Notes under the pieces: generated by a model
What the model was told of the DNA's origin: nothing
Database searches by the model: none
The model's input: only the letters and a program-made list of their open reading frames with translations
Translations under genes and position numbers: made by a program
Source of the DNA: Macrostomum hystrix
Taxonomy: Eukaryota; Platyhelminthes; Macrostomidae
Length of the DNA: 64,000 nt
Assembly: GCA_950097015.1 (NCBI GenBank)
Contig: CATNEN010000031.1
Span: forward strand, 1,426,001 to 1,490,000
Direction: 5' to 3'
In this document: positions 1 through 12,337 of the stretch, one piece after another
Layout: each line of letters begins with the position of its first letter
How positions within the stretch are numbered: position 1 is the stretch's first letter

Positions 1-3000
1 TGATAGAATGAATGCGACTGGAGTTGTTGCTGTTGCTGCTGATGCAACGGCGGCTGTTGAAGCTGCAGCTGCGGTAGCACAGCCACCTCGTCGACCTCCG
101 GCTCGGCCGCAGCAGCGTCCCAGGAGTTGCGAGGCGGGCTAGAACCGACCGAGCTCAGCTCCGGATTGGATGCCGATAGCGGACTGGTGGAGCCTAACGA
201 CTGCTCAGAGGCGTACCTGTCAGCCGAATTGGGGCCATGATTTTTGTAGGGGTCAGAGAATTGACCAGTTAGGGGTCAGAGAATTGACCAGTTAGGGTCA
301 GAGAATTGACCAGTTAGGGGTCAGAGAATCGACCAGTTAGGGTCAGAGAATTGACCAGTTAGGGTCAGAGAATTGACCAGTTAGGGTCAGAGAATTGACC
401 AGTTAGGGTCAGAGAATTGACCAGTTAGGGTCAGAGAATCGACCAGTTAGGGTCAGAGAATTGACCAGTTAGGGTCAGAGAATTGACCAGTTAGGGTCAG
501 AGAATTGACCAGTTAGGGTCAGAGAATCGACCACTTAGGGTCAGAGAATCGACTAGTTAGGGGTCAGAGAATTGACCAGTTAGGGTCAGAGAATTTACCA
601 GTTAGGGGTCAGAGAATTGACCAGTTAGGGGTCAGAGAATTGACCAGTTAGGGTCAGAGAATTTACCAGTTAGGGTCAGAGAATCGACCACTTAGGGTCA
701 GAGAATCGACCAGTTAGGGGTCAGAGAATTGACCAGTTAGGGTCAGAGAATTTACCAGTTAGGGGTCAGAGAATTGACCAGTTAGGGTCAGAGAATTTAC
801 CAGTTAGGGGTCAGAGAATTGACCAGTTAGGGGTCAGAGAATTGACCAGTTAGGGGTCAGAGAATTGACCAGTTAGGGGTCAGAGAATTGACCAGTTAGG
901 GGTCAGAGAATTGACCAGTTAGGGGTCAGAGAATTGACCAGTTAGGGGTCAGAGAATTGACCATTTAGGGGTCAGAGAATTGACCTGTTAGGGGTCAGAG
1001 AATCAATCAATCAATATTGAACGTCAAGCTTAAAATAGAAGACAAAACACGATACAGGGAAGATCGTTGCAACCGTAAACTATCTACAAATAATAATCAG
1101 TTGACTTCGAAAAAGAAGAAGAAAGAGCTTCATCACAGAAGTAACTCAGCCACTCAAAAATACTGTCACATTACACCAGAATAAAAAAACTGTTGAGCTT
1201 AAATGATGTGTGTTGGGATTGTTTTTGTTTGTATTACCCTTTGACTGCAAGCACCCTGGGTGGTAGCAGACAAGTTCTTCTGATTTGAAAATAAAAGTTA
1301 GTAGTAAATTTCATTGAATAAAAACAAGGCTTTGTGAATCCAATCGAATTGTCAATTATGCTATCATTTGAACTACACTCACCTGTAACGCTGGGTCACA
1401 GCTTTGCGGCGTCGCTCCTGTTCCTTCTTGAGTTTGCTCATCACCAGATTCATGTCGGCGAAGCTTGCGTTCACCTCACTGAGGTTGCCGGCGCTAATTG
1501 ACCTGGGGAGGAGAGTGGGGATTTAGCATTAGCGGAATTGAGATTAGATGAGTTCGGATTAGGCAAGTCGGAATTTAGGGATTGGGATTTTGATTCAGGA
1601 TCAAGATTGGTTAGTTCGAATTAGGGATTAGGGATTAGGTGAGACTGGATTAGAGAGTCGGGAATGAGGAGTAGGAGAGCTGGGATTTAGGAGTAGGAGA
1701 GTTGGTATTCAGGATTAGGAGAGTTGGTATTCAAGATTAGGAGAGTTAGGATTCGGGATTAGGAGAGTTGGTATTCAAGATTAGGGGAGTTGGGATTCAG
1801 GATTAGGGGAGGTGGTATTCAGGATTAGGGGAGTTGGGATTCGGGTTTCGGAGAGTTGGGATTCAGGATTAGGGGAGTTGGGATTCAGGATTAGGGGAGG
1901 TGGTATTCAGGATTAGGGGAGTTGGGATTCGGGTTTCGGAGAGTTGGGATTCAGGATTAGGGGAGTTGGGATTCGGGATTAGGGGAGTCAGGATTAGGAG
2001 AGTCGGAACTTAGAATTAGGGAAGTTAGGATCCAGAATTAGGGCTGCTGGGATTCGGAAATAATCGATTCTTGATTCGGGAAGTTTGGACATGTGTGCTA
2101 AGCTAGGAACACTTGCTGGTTGAATCAAACCAAGACGCTGTAAGCAAGGCAATTATATATATTTAATTGAAAACGTGAGCATGCAAGCAAATTAAACCCA
2201 TCATGTAGAACAGTGAGCCGCATGCAAATTGCATTCTTTACCTTTTAATTGGAAAATTATATCAAAAGATCAAGTCCGCTAAGGTGTTCAAATAGAAAAC
2301 TTATTTTGAAAAATTAATGACAGAAACCTGAACAAAGACTTCCATGGCTTGGTTAGATAAGATTCTAGCTTCAGCATGCGACTAAAAGATTAGGAGGGTG
2401 GAACTTAGAACAAGCATTTCGCTAAGGGATGCAATGAAATACTCATTCTATATATTAGGATAACGCACAAAGGCTGACTCACTCAGACAGGCATTCGTCT
2501 CGATAGCCTGAGCTGGCCGCTCCGCTTCTTAGATCTTCTTCGCCACCAGGCGTAAATAAGGACGCCATAGCAACCACGGGATCGCGAATTGTTGTAGCGT
2601 AGCCAAGGCTGGTGCTAGTGAGGCCTGGAGCGCCTGATGAGGCGGAGGACAGTGGCCTGCCCATCCGATTGTACATTCCCTGGGCTGCGGCGTTCCTGAC
2701 AAGCTTCACCGTCTCCAGGGCCTTTAGATTATCCGCGCTGGAGTGATGGGAGGCAGAGGGTTCGGACTTATATATTATATTTGAAAACAACCAATCAGAG
2801 CAATTTACGCACTTACAAACATTTACTGCTCGGACCAATCAAAGAATCACACGCTTATAAGGTCCTGAACAGTCAGAGAATCACAGAATCCAATCATCCC
2901 GACTAATCAGAGAACTACACGCCTTTACTGTCCTGACTAATCAGAGAACTACACGCCTTTACTTTTTTAACCAATCAGAGAACTACACGCCTTTACTGTC

Positions 3001-6000
3001 CTGACTAATCAGAGAACTACACGCCTTTACTTTTTTAACCAATCAGAGAACTACACGCCTTTACTGTCCTGACTAATCAGAGAACTACACGCCTTTACTG
3101 TTCTAACCAATCAGAGAACTACACGCCTTTACTGTCCTGACTAATCAGAGAACTACACGCCTTTACTGTTTTAACCAATTAGAGAACTACACGCCTTTAC
3201 TGTTTTAACCAATCAGAGAACTACACGCCTTTACTGTTCTAACCAATCAGAGAACTACACGCCTTTACTGTTCTAACCAATCAGAGAACTACACGCCTTT
3301 ACTGTCCTGACTAATCAGAGAACTACACGCCTTTACTGTTTTAACCAATTAGAGAACTACACGCCTTTACTGTTCTAACCAATCAGAGAACTACACGCCT
3401 TTACTGTTCTAACCAATCAGAGAACTACACGCCTTAACTGACCTGACCAATTAGAGAAGTACACGCCTTAACTGACCTGACCAATCAGAGAAGTACACGC
3501 CTTAACTGACCTGACCAATCAGAGAAGTACACGCCTTAACTGACCTGACCAATCAGAGGAGTACACGCCTTAACTGACCTGACCAATCAGAGAAGTACAC
3601 GCCTTAACTGACCTGACCAATCAGAGAAGTACACGCCTTAACGGATTTGACTAATCAGAAAGCTCACATTCTATGATCGCCACCAATTCGCGCCGAGCTC
3701 ATTTCTAGTTCGCTCATCAGACTTTGCTCGTAAGGCGGCGGGACAGCCGGCGCGTGCATCGGCAATAGCTGACCGCCTCCAGCAGCAGCGGCGGCGGCTG
3801 CAGCAGCGGCAGCCACAGCGGCTGCGGTGGCGGCGGCATTAGCCGAGCCAGCCGGCATAGCAAACAGGTGAGCCCCAGCCGCGCCAAGTCGAAGCGATTT
3901 TTGACGCTTCTTCAGGGTTCGAATTTCCTGCTGGGCTTCGTCCAGCATGCCGAGGCATTCGTCATAGCGATCGTGCAGATCGCCCAGCTCGCCAGTTAGT
4001 GCGCGCTGAGCATTCTGAGCCTCGCGCAGTCGAGTCTCCAGCAGGTCGCGCTCCATGCCAATCTGAAATGCGCGAGTATTTTGCATCTGCCGAAATGGTT
4101 GGCCCTAGCAGCCGTATGGTCCCGAGTTCGACAACCTTTTTTAACGAACAACTTACCCGCTTAATTTTGCTCTCCAGTTCGATATTCTTGGTGAGCAATT
4201 GTGTGATCTCAGTCTGCTGTGCGATGTACAGGTCTGTCTTCTGATTGAGATTGTCTGACAGGCCTTTGATGTGCATGTTGGCATCGGCCAGCTGCCTGAT
4301 GCAGTCCTTCACCAGGGCGGTCTCACGCTCCTCCATGCCCTCGGTGTCGTGGCTGAGTCGGGACTTCTCTAGCCGCAGCTGCATGTTCTCCTCCTCCAGC
4401 TGCTTCACCTTGCGCTCCAGATTGGTCAGATGAATGCCAGCCACGCTGCCAACTGATTGGCTGAGAGGTTCACTGGTGGAGGGAAGGAATGTACATGTCA
4501 GGGAAGGAATGTACATTCTAGAAATTGTTATACATTCTAAAAATTGAATGTACATTCTAGAAATTGAATGTACATTCTAGAATTTAAATGTACCTTCTAG
4601 AAAGGAATGTGCTTATTAAGAAAGGTTTGTACATATCAGGAAAGGTATGTACATATCAGGAAAGGAATGTACATATCAGGAAAGGAATGTACATATCAGG
4701 AAAGGAATGCTAAGAGTCTCAGACCTGTCGCCAGCGGTAGGACTAGTGCTATCTGGTTCCTCATTTTGAGCATAGATAGCAAGCAGCTCCTCTTTCAGGT
4801 GCAGATCGTGTCTCAGTTGAGCGACCTGAGAATTGAAATTCATAAAAAGCCACTGATTTTATGTGTATAAAGTTAGGAATGAAAATTGAGTCGATAAAAT
4901 TTTCGTCTATACTACTTACAGCGTCCCGCTCCAGAGTAAGCTGCTCTTCGATTATGTCGCATTTGGCTTGCAATTCGCGATTTTTCTCTAATAGCTCCTT
5001 ACCGATGCGGGCCGCCAGCTCCAAGTCTGTCTCGCGCTGATAAAATTTGATTGTCAATTTTATTAGTATTATAGTATGTCAATTATTTCTTTGATAAACT
5101 GATAATAATATCATTCAGAAATAATTTTTTGTATCTGCATGACAAACTAGAAAAGCGAACAGATGAACCGAATGAACAACTGAATAAAAAGCGGAATGAG
5201 AAACTGAAGCAATTGAATAAGAGACTGGAGAAAATGAATTAAAATCTGAAGCAACTGACTGAAAAAATATAAACAACGAAAGAAAACTGAAAAGGATTCG
5301 GAAAGACAAAGACCAAAAATATATTAACACACAGCAAACGTTAGTGAGCTCACAGAACAATGCTCACCTCCTCCAACAGTCTGGTGACCGCCTCAATGTC
5401 ATGATATGCCTTAGTCATCTGGCTGATTCTCAGGCCGCACAGTAGAAAATAATCCAAAGACTTGCTAATCTGCTCATAGGTTAGGCTCTCGTTAGCCGCT
5501 TTCCTATCGGCTGTGATAGAAGCGCGCCTATGCCTAGGCGATACGTCTATCCAGTCCTTGTGCTCATAACCGGTCAGCTCAACTAGCCGATCGGCGCGCA
5601 ATTTGTATCTGGGCAGCGACTCTGTTACTAGGCTGACTAGTTCGACTTCGGCCAAATTTTCGTTGCTGTGAACATCTGTGTGGACAGCGGAAATACTATT
5701 GAGCGGTTCGAGTTAATATCACAGTGCTAGATGCGATGTAACCACAGCTTTGGGCGTGAATTGAATTCAGACCTGAGACTGAGAATTATATTTAGCTGGC
5801 TCACACACGCGCACGCAGAATGTGCAAAAACAAATATTAGCTCCTAATTGGACACGCGCGGTTGCTATGAGGAGTACTCAAACAGTTGACTAGAGAGAGG
5901 GGCCGGAGAAAAAAAACCAGAAAAGGGCGATTAGTTAGTAACTATGTAGGACAGGGTGAGTAAGAATTGTATATTAGAATATCTATCAGAGAAGCCAGGA

Positions 6001-7359
6001 GTGAGAGTGTGAGTTGATGCACAAAGAGTGAGCTAGCCAGCACAGTTAGAGTACAGTTAATTTATCAGATTACCTGTGTGCTACAGTGCTCGCTTATCAA
6101 TAAAAATTATATTCCTATGTTTACATGCGGCTTCTAAATACAAAAAGTACTTTTAAATGGCAATTCTCACGAACTGCAGACAGCATAAATGTGTTGATGT
6201 TACAAATTATTTAAATATCGTTATAAATGTCTAGAGACTTTCCTGGAAAAGGGTTACCCCTCTCTGATTGGACTTTAGAAGAAACTGCCAATCATAACCC
6301 AGCTTCAATCGTCACCAATTCAACATTTATCAATTCTTTTGAAATGTTAGGTCACTCAAAGAAAATAGAAAATAGGCGGCATAGAAAATTGTTAAAGTGA
6401 AGCTAATTAAAAGCATTCAAAGCTAATAGAGCAATCAGCAGCATATTTTATAGTGCATACTCTTCAAAAGCAGATAAGGATTAGAAATTTACACACTGCA
6501 TATTAACAGTACTACTGCGATAAGTAGAGTAGTGGAGTGAGAAGGTTATTATGACAAAAATGATAAAAACTATAGAAAGAGAATACAAAAGCCATTGGGA
6601 TACATTTGGACTATTGACAAATGAAGAATGTAAAGGCATTATTGGAGTGGAGAAAAAAGTAAATGATTAAAGATGAACTTAGATTCAAAATAAGGATCAA
6701 GACAATAAACAAAGGGAAAACTCATTATCTGGACCTAAGACTAAGATAAGGGATGTGTATATTCTAGACACTTCCAAAATAAACAATAAATTTCACACAT
6801 CCAAGATGTCATCTGCCTATACAACAATGGACACATTGCACACAAAAGAAAATGAAAGGCAAAGATTGTTATAATAGATTAATCAGTGCTGATAAGTTAG
6901 AAGTTTGTATTAGCTTCAAAAGCATATTAAGAGAGGGTTAAGTTACAAGAAAATAACACTGACACTACTGAAGATTTTGTCACAAAGATAAGCTTAGCTA
7001 TGCTTCAAGTTAAATGTTCAGCTAATTAATACCTAGAGTGTAGGGCTGAACCTAAAAGAAAAATAATTAAATTTAAATTAAAATTCAATAAACGATAGTA
7101 AAATGGTACATAAGCTAGGCAACTGAACTCTAAAAGCATGCCCCAATTTGGCTCAAATATTTGCTTACATAACTATATAACTATATATAACTTATATAAC
7201 TAACAAGACAAGCATAAATACAAAAACTATATAGCTAAAGAAAGTAAATAACAACTAGCAAAACAAATATAGGCCTAATATAAAATATTATATTAATTAT
7301 TTTAAAACCAAAAAACACTTACCAGTCAGAGTTCCTACATCACTAGTTGGTGTACTCAT
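1..7359 (-). CDS. TRAK: TRAK/Milton-like kinesin-mitochondria adaptor (5' nine exons, 3' end outside window)
   Basis: TRAK/Milton proteins link kinesin (and dynein) to Miro on the outer mitochondrial membrane for transport along microtubules. Exons, in transcript order: 7359-7323, 5675-5368, 5036-4920, 4825-4725, 4472-4157, 4062-3668, 2737-2483, 1502-1383, 216-1. All have GT/AG boundaries and the phases agree, giving about 621 residues before the edge. Exon 2 reads like the HAP1_N start of vertebrate TRAKs (LAEVELVSLV, YKLRADRL, SQMTKAYHDIEAVTRLLEE). Exon 3 has RETDLELAARIGKELLEKN, exon 4 VAQLRHDLHLKEELL, exon 5 LERKVKQLEEENMQLR, exon 6 LREAQNAQRALTGEL. All are predicted coiled coil and collinear with human TRAK1/2. 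Exon 6 also carries a poly-Ala tract. Exons 7-9 are low complexity and match the region after HAP1_N only loosely; exon 9 ends in a glutamine-rich stretch. The family is certain; exon edges are inferred from splice consensus. Confidence 0.9.
247..1004. repeat. 23/24-bp minisatellite in TRAK intron
   Basis: About 32 tandem units built on GTCAGAGAATTGACCAG followed by TTAGGG or TTAGGGG. It fills most of the intron between TRAK exons 8 and 9, ending about 30 nt from the acceptor of exon 9. TTAGGG occurs once per unit but never in tandem, so this is not telomeric DNA. Confidence 0.95.
1600..2050. repeat. Degenerate 22-bp minisatellite in TRAK intron
   Basis: Irregular units of ATTAGGAGAGTTGGGATTC type, more diverged than the other arrays. 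It lies in the intron between exons 7 and 8. Between 2050 and 2480 the intron is plain AT-rich DNA. Confidence 0.85.
2905..3660. repeat. 34-bp minisatellite with CCAATCAGAGA core, abutting a TRAK 5' splice site
   Basis: About 22 units with the core CCAATCAGAGAACTACACGC. There are two sub-families: one with CTTTACTGTTCTAA linkers and one (3430-3650) with GCCTTAACTGACCTGA linkers. On the minus strand the array starts within about 10 nt of the exon 6 donor at 3668. Confidence 0.95.
4500..4705. repeat. 20-bp minisatellite filling a short TRAK intron
   Basis: Units of AAAGGAATGTACATATCAGG, grading into AATGTACATTCTAGAAATTG variants. It occupies nearly the whole 250-bp intron between exons 4 and 5, from about 20 nt inside the donor to about 25 nt short of the acceptor. 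Confidence 0.9.
5676..7322 (-). other. TRAK intron 1
   Basis: AT-rich intron of about 1.65 kb between the first two TRAK coding exons. I see no minisatellite, SINE or conserved exon in it, which makes it one of the few large introns in the window without an array. Confidence 0.6.
7323..7359 (-). CDS. TRAK: TRAK first coding exon (12 codons plus 1 nt)
   Basis: The ATG at 7359-7357 opens MSTPTSDVGTLT and ends in a G before a GTAAGT donor. Joined to the acceptor at 5676/5675 it makes the Asp codon of DVHSNENLAEVELVSL, which lines up with the DVCSNEDLPEVELVSL stretch of vertebrate TRAK2. This junction chose the start: the next exon has no usable ATG and meets an in-frame stop just upstream of its acceptor. 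An untranslated exon further upstream cannot be excluded. Confidence 0.7.
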
Positions 7360-7771
7360 GAATTCTCAAAGAGCACACATTGAGCTGAGTATTAATCTAG
7401 ACACTGTTATGTTGCAACCAAACAGATTCTGGCCTCAGGAAACTGCAATGGTGAGATTTGAACTTAATAACACCAAATTGATAGCTACAAAAAAGGATAA
7501 ATCACTAAGATAACTTAAAAATATATGACATGATAATAAACTTATTAGCTTGTAACTTTCTCTAGAATGACAAAGAACTGTAAGTTTATATATAAATTAG
7601 GCCTAAGTTGCAAAACTATCTGACAAAATAAACTATGTTCATAGCTTTGTAAAATTCATTGGTCACTGTTTTATTTAAATACAATGTCTGAACAAAATGG
7701 TTTGTTATTAGCTAGCTATTTTGAAATTAAATTCTTTTTACACTTAAAACCTTTAACTATTTGAGACTCAC

Positions 7772-7912
7772 TTGAACGAGTATCTCTGGAGCCACCTCTT
7801 TCCAGAGAAAACGTTTGGCAACTTCCTCTACTGGGTTGCCCATTACTATTGATTGTTTAATACATCCTTTTAAAACTTTTAACTCTGTTGTTTTAACTTC
7901 CACGCATGCCAT
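7772..7912 (-). CDS. Candidate 5' coding exon of unknown gene
   Basis: A 47-codon open stretch starts at an ATG in good context (AAAATGG) and ends exactly at a GTGAGT donor. It reads MACVEVKTTELKVLKG at the start and VAKRFLWKEVAPEILVQ at the end, a composition that looks like real protein in otherwise AT-rich, ORF-poor DNA. It ends in phase 0, whereas the TRAK exon at 5675 needs a phase-1 donor, and joining them gives an early stop. So it is not a simple alternative TRAK first exon. No downstream partner exon is visible. It could be an upstream ORF or the first exon of a nested minus-strand gene. Confidence 0.3.
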
Positions 7913-10900
7913 TTTAACTTTTAAAAGGTTTTAAATGTAAAAATAATTTAACGTAGCAAGCCAGGAGTTTGTGGAAATATCTTTAATTAAATTCAAAGGG
8001 GTGTACTTTATAGGTGGAAGCAATTTATCTTTAGGCTATGTAAAATTCTATAGCATATTTATTTATGTATGTCAATAATGCCTTGTAAATATATCATAAA
8101 TATATGAGTACCATTAAAAATAACTGTCATTAGGGCCTATACTGTTTAAATATGGTTTAAATGAAATGTTGCATATAAACGTAACTGTACTCATGATGTA
8201 CGTTTTGTAGGGGTTTTGTATGTTTGTATTTGTCTCTAAAATATTCGGAGATAAATTGTCAAAATTTATGTCATAGATAAAGTAAATATTTTGTAAAAGT
8301 TAATTGAAATTCAAATATGTAAACTAAAATAGTAAAAAGTAAATAATGTTATCAATATTATTTTCAGAGTAAAAGGTAATACGAAATTAACGTTTATCTT
8401 ATAAAATTAAACTGTTAGTAATCTATGTATAAGCCTAAAAGAATGTATAAATAGCGACTTGGATTGATTGTTGCATAAAAAAGTAAGATTCCACGAAACA
8501 TGAAAATTTACGACACATTTGAACTGAACTCTGACTTTCTTGATTAAACCAAAGTTTTTAGACTAATAATTAGTATAGGAAACAAACTAAAAATTCAGCA
8601 ATCAATTACTTAAACATTTTAATTAGGTAGGCTTATGCTGTTAATTATTTACTCAGATTCTTTTTAAACAAAAGAGCACGTTTGTACTTGTTGTACTTTA
8701 TAAAACTTCAAAAGCATAAGTACATAAGTGCATAAGTACATTAATGTACACGCAAGAACCACTGTAGCGTAATTCAAAGTATAAAACATGTGAAAATGAG
8801 TAATTTTTTGGAGGAATAGTATTAATACTACAATAGTCGTTGTGTACATTTGCATATTTTTTAAACGGCTTTTTCTGTTCTCGTTTTTTGAGGATTCTAG
8901 ACAAATTTATTTTAGTAAGCTATAACTTTAATGGGTAGGAAAACTCTGCAAGTACTGTCAGCGAAAGTCAATCGACTGACTACTTAGGCTTTTTATATAC
9001 TATTCGTGCTATACTAAGTTTAAACAACAATTTAAATAGGCCTGGTGTTGCGCTGTTAGATTATAATTTGTGCTTTGTGCCGATTAACTAGATTGTAATT
9101 ACAAGCAATAAGCGGAAACGGCTGCGGTTTTTTGGGATAAAACGAACATTTTTCTGTAAAATGTTAGCAGACATAACGACGAACCGTCTATTTTCATTAG
9201 AGAAATTTTAGAACCAGTATACGATTACGGGACAAAACGAACTAGAAAAAACTACGAAGTTTCTTCGTACTTTTCGGCAGTCTACGACTTTTCGGCAGGT
9301 CTGCAATTCGTTATGCCAATTTGTGATCGAAGATCTAGTGTCAATGTACTTTCTGAACTTTCAGAAAGACTTTCAGTAAATTTGTAAATCATGCAGAGAA
9401 CTTTTTGAGGCATAAACAGTTTTTCAAATCTTATATAGGTAAATAATGCGCGGCTTCGGAAAACAATCTCAAATTTTGGGAGAGTAGCCTCCAGCATTTG
9501 AATTGAAGGTTTTATAAAGCATTGGTTTTTCATTTTTTTTGTCAGAAACTATTTTAAAAAGCTTTATTGCCTTCGCTTATAAAAACCTTCAACAAGCATG
9601 TGACTGACTCCTGACGGACGAGAAAATTCATAATGAAATTGAAGGAACAATATGTTGATTGTACTCGCGAAAATGTGTATTACACATAAACTATGGTTTT
9701 GCAGCAACGAATTATTTAGTCAGTAAAGTTAAAATAAAATTCTTTTTTAGATGCATATATCTAAAGGTACTGATATTAATAATAGTTTTTGTTACCAGTG
9801 GATCTGGACACATTGTACTCTCTATAAGTATCTTACAATAGTCGCAATTAGCTATAGATACAGTAGAAGGTTCGATTTTTGTATGCAAAAGGATCTCTCT
9901 GTCTCTCTGCCGTAGGCAACATAGCTCGTATAATATTTAGCTGTCGATGAATAGAAAACTGACTATTATAAATATTTTATGAAAAGCTCGTCCCTTTTCC
10001 AGGAATGAATTAGCCGAATGAAATAACCCTCTCACTTCGGCGCTGAAGCTGAGCCGGAGTCTAAATAAATGCTTATAAGTACTCGCTGCACTTTAACAGA
10101 ATGAGTACGAAGCAGTTTTTTGCCTGTTTCAGCACCATTTAAGGGGCGAATTTCCCCTGAATTTTATTCGCTGCGCCTGAATTCGTTGCGCCACGCCGCC
10201 AGTGAATTCAAGTACTTCACTTGAAGACAGACATTTTTATCTTGAATTTAATTAGAAGAGTTTATTTAGAACTTCCGACTTGATGATGGCCATGCCAGTA
10301 GACACCGAAGGCTGAGATGATGGGCGAACACACCTGGTCGTCTAGCTAATGAAGTTTAAACGCTTGGCCAGCCTGTTATTCTGAGGCGCAAGCAATGACC
10401 ACCAGGAGTAAAAGGATGGAAAACGACGTTTCTTAGAAACCGTTTTGGGAACGTTTTTAGCCGAAAAATACACTGCGGAGATATATAGGACATTAAAACT
10501 TTTCTGCGCAAGTTTTGTGTTTGATTGCAGTCGGATCAAAGGCGTTTCATCGATTTCTGTTCGGCGTTATTTGAAAAAAATTGATTTGATATTATTTTTG
10601 CACAGGATTGTATATAGATATTAGAAAAATAGAGAAAACGGACTTTCCGTCGAACAATTGAGCACGCTGACGTTGTGAGAGTTGTTGGCGGCGTGATAAT
10701 TGTCACGAGTGTCACGACGAGCCGGCAGTGGCGATCTAAAGACAGAAATATAAAATCCTGTAGTTCGGTAAATTTTTCAATCTAAACCCATGTTTAAAAA
10801 ATTAAGAAGCTTTGCAAGTTCGCATTGAATTTAGTTTTTTTCAATGCTCAGATCAGCGGCAAAAATAATTGATCGCAGTGCAATGAGTCTAGCTAGGGAT

Positions 10901-11279
10901 ATGACATCCATTAGCGAGGACAGCTACATGACGGACAGCAGCCCTTGAATGTTTTCTCATGTCCCAGAAGCATAGCTGTGAGCTAAAAATATGCGCATTC
11001 TGCATGTCCTAACACTTCAAATCAACTGCGAAAAAGGTGCACACAAGTTGATTGCTCTTCAAAATTGATATTCGTTAATGCCAGATGTGACGACCTCAAA
11101 GTCTGACAGTCTTCAGCTGTTCATCGATTGCTGTTTAAAGTGGAGCAACTTAAAAGGGCTTTTACGCTAGGCGATATCTGAAAAAACTGTACGCCTACAT
11201 AGAAAGAAGCGACATTCCGATTTGGGAAAGGCATACTAAAGGCTGACACAGAGACAGACAGACGTACCGACAGGCAGAA
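7913..11279. other. Intergenic AT-rich DNA, no gene supported
   Basis: Divergent spacer between TRAK and the Fife-like gene. No ORF has protein-like composition except a 21-codon ORF at 10883-10948. No core promoter motif could be assigned with confidence. The regulatory region of either gene may lie here. Confidence 0.6.
10883..10948 (+). CDS. Tiny ORF of unknown significance
   Basis: Twenty-one codons, from MSLARDMTSISEDSY to a TGA. The composition is protein-like and it follows an AG that could serve as an acceptor, so it could be a terminal exon or simply chance. No upstream partner was found. Confidence 0.15.
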   Translation: MSLARDMTSISEDSYMTDSSP

Positions 11280-11358
11280 GCCATTCTTTCTGTCTGCTAT
11301 TCGATTCCGCCAGTCTCAGTTCTCTCCCTATAGCGCAGACAGACAGACAGACATAGGC

Positions 11359-11435
<77 letters not shown>

Positions 11436-11917
11436 TAGGCAGACAGACAGACAGACAGGCAGACAGACACACGTAAAGACGGACAGACAGACAGACACAC
11501 GGACAGACATGCAGACAGACACACGGACAGACATGCAGACAGACACACGTAAAGACGGACAGACAAGCAGAGAGACAGACAGACAGACAGCTTTCATCTT
11601 TGAAGCTGGGCTAGTTGTGTGCAGTTTATCAAACAAGAACCAAAAAGTAAGTGCTGGTAGACACGTATGCAGCTGTCAAAAAACACGCGCTCACAGACAA
11701 TCACATAAAATCATGGCGCGCTTTCCTCAGAGCAAAGTGTACTCAGAGCACTTCATGAGCTCAGGCAGTTTGACTGCTTGCCGAATCGTCATCGACACGG
11801 CATTGGCTGGGGTCGGGGGATGGGTTGAGAATCACGGGGTCCGGGATGGAAATCGCGGCCGCGCTATAGGGAGAGAACTGAGACTGGCGGAATTGAATAG
11901 CAGACAGAAAGAATGGC
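11280..11917. mobile_element. Candidate inverted-repeat element carrying a GACA tract
   Basis: A 57-bp sequence at 11280-11336 returns as its reverse complement at 11861-11917 with a single visible mismatch. The outer ends read GCCATTC / GAATGGC and the inner ends CTATAGCGC / GCGCTATAG. Between them lie a (GACA)n tract and about 270 bp of unique DNA. No transposase ORF and no obvious target duplication are seen, so this is either a MITE-like element or a palindromic duplication. Confidence 0.5.
11334..11590. repeat. (GACA)n tetranucleotide microsatellite
   Basis: Long GACA/GACAGACAC tract with few interruptions between the two inverted-repeat arms. It opens all minus-strand frames as Cys/Leu/Ser/Val-rich ORFs, which are artefacts. 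Confidence 0.95.
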
Positions 11918-12337
11918 ATTTTCACTTGGCCCTCTATAGCTACCTGTCGTCCTACAGTTTTTATTTTCACTGCCAGGTAGTATCAAGAGCTCAGCTGGCT
12001 GACCTAGGCTAAACTAAAATAACTCAGTTGAATACGTTGAGTAGTTAGCATTTGAGCAGTCTTTCCTAAAGCAGCGAGAGAGGAATAAGAGCTAAGATTT
12101 CTACAGACAGACTGAAAGAAAGACTGAACGACAAAATCGGAGACCAGGGATTTAGACGACAAAAGAGTAGCAGCAGTAGCAGCAGCAGTTACCTGCCTAA
12201 AACTCCCTCGGTCAGTAACATTTCGTAAATCCATCGCTTCTCATATCCTCGTGAGTTTTTTTAATCGAATAGATTTTCAATTGATTTTAGGTAACACTGA
12301 ATTCAGAATCATGAAAATGCAGACGATGACAATGCGA

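Noticed and set aside
247-1004. Interstitial telomere repeat
   Set aside because: TTAGGG occurs once per 23-24-bp unit, never as consecutive TTAGGG copies.
11236-11636. Cys/Val/Leu-rich minus ORFs
   Set aside because: They are translations of the GACA microsatellite.
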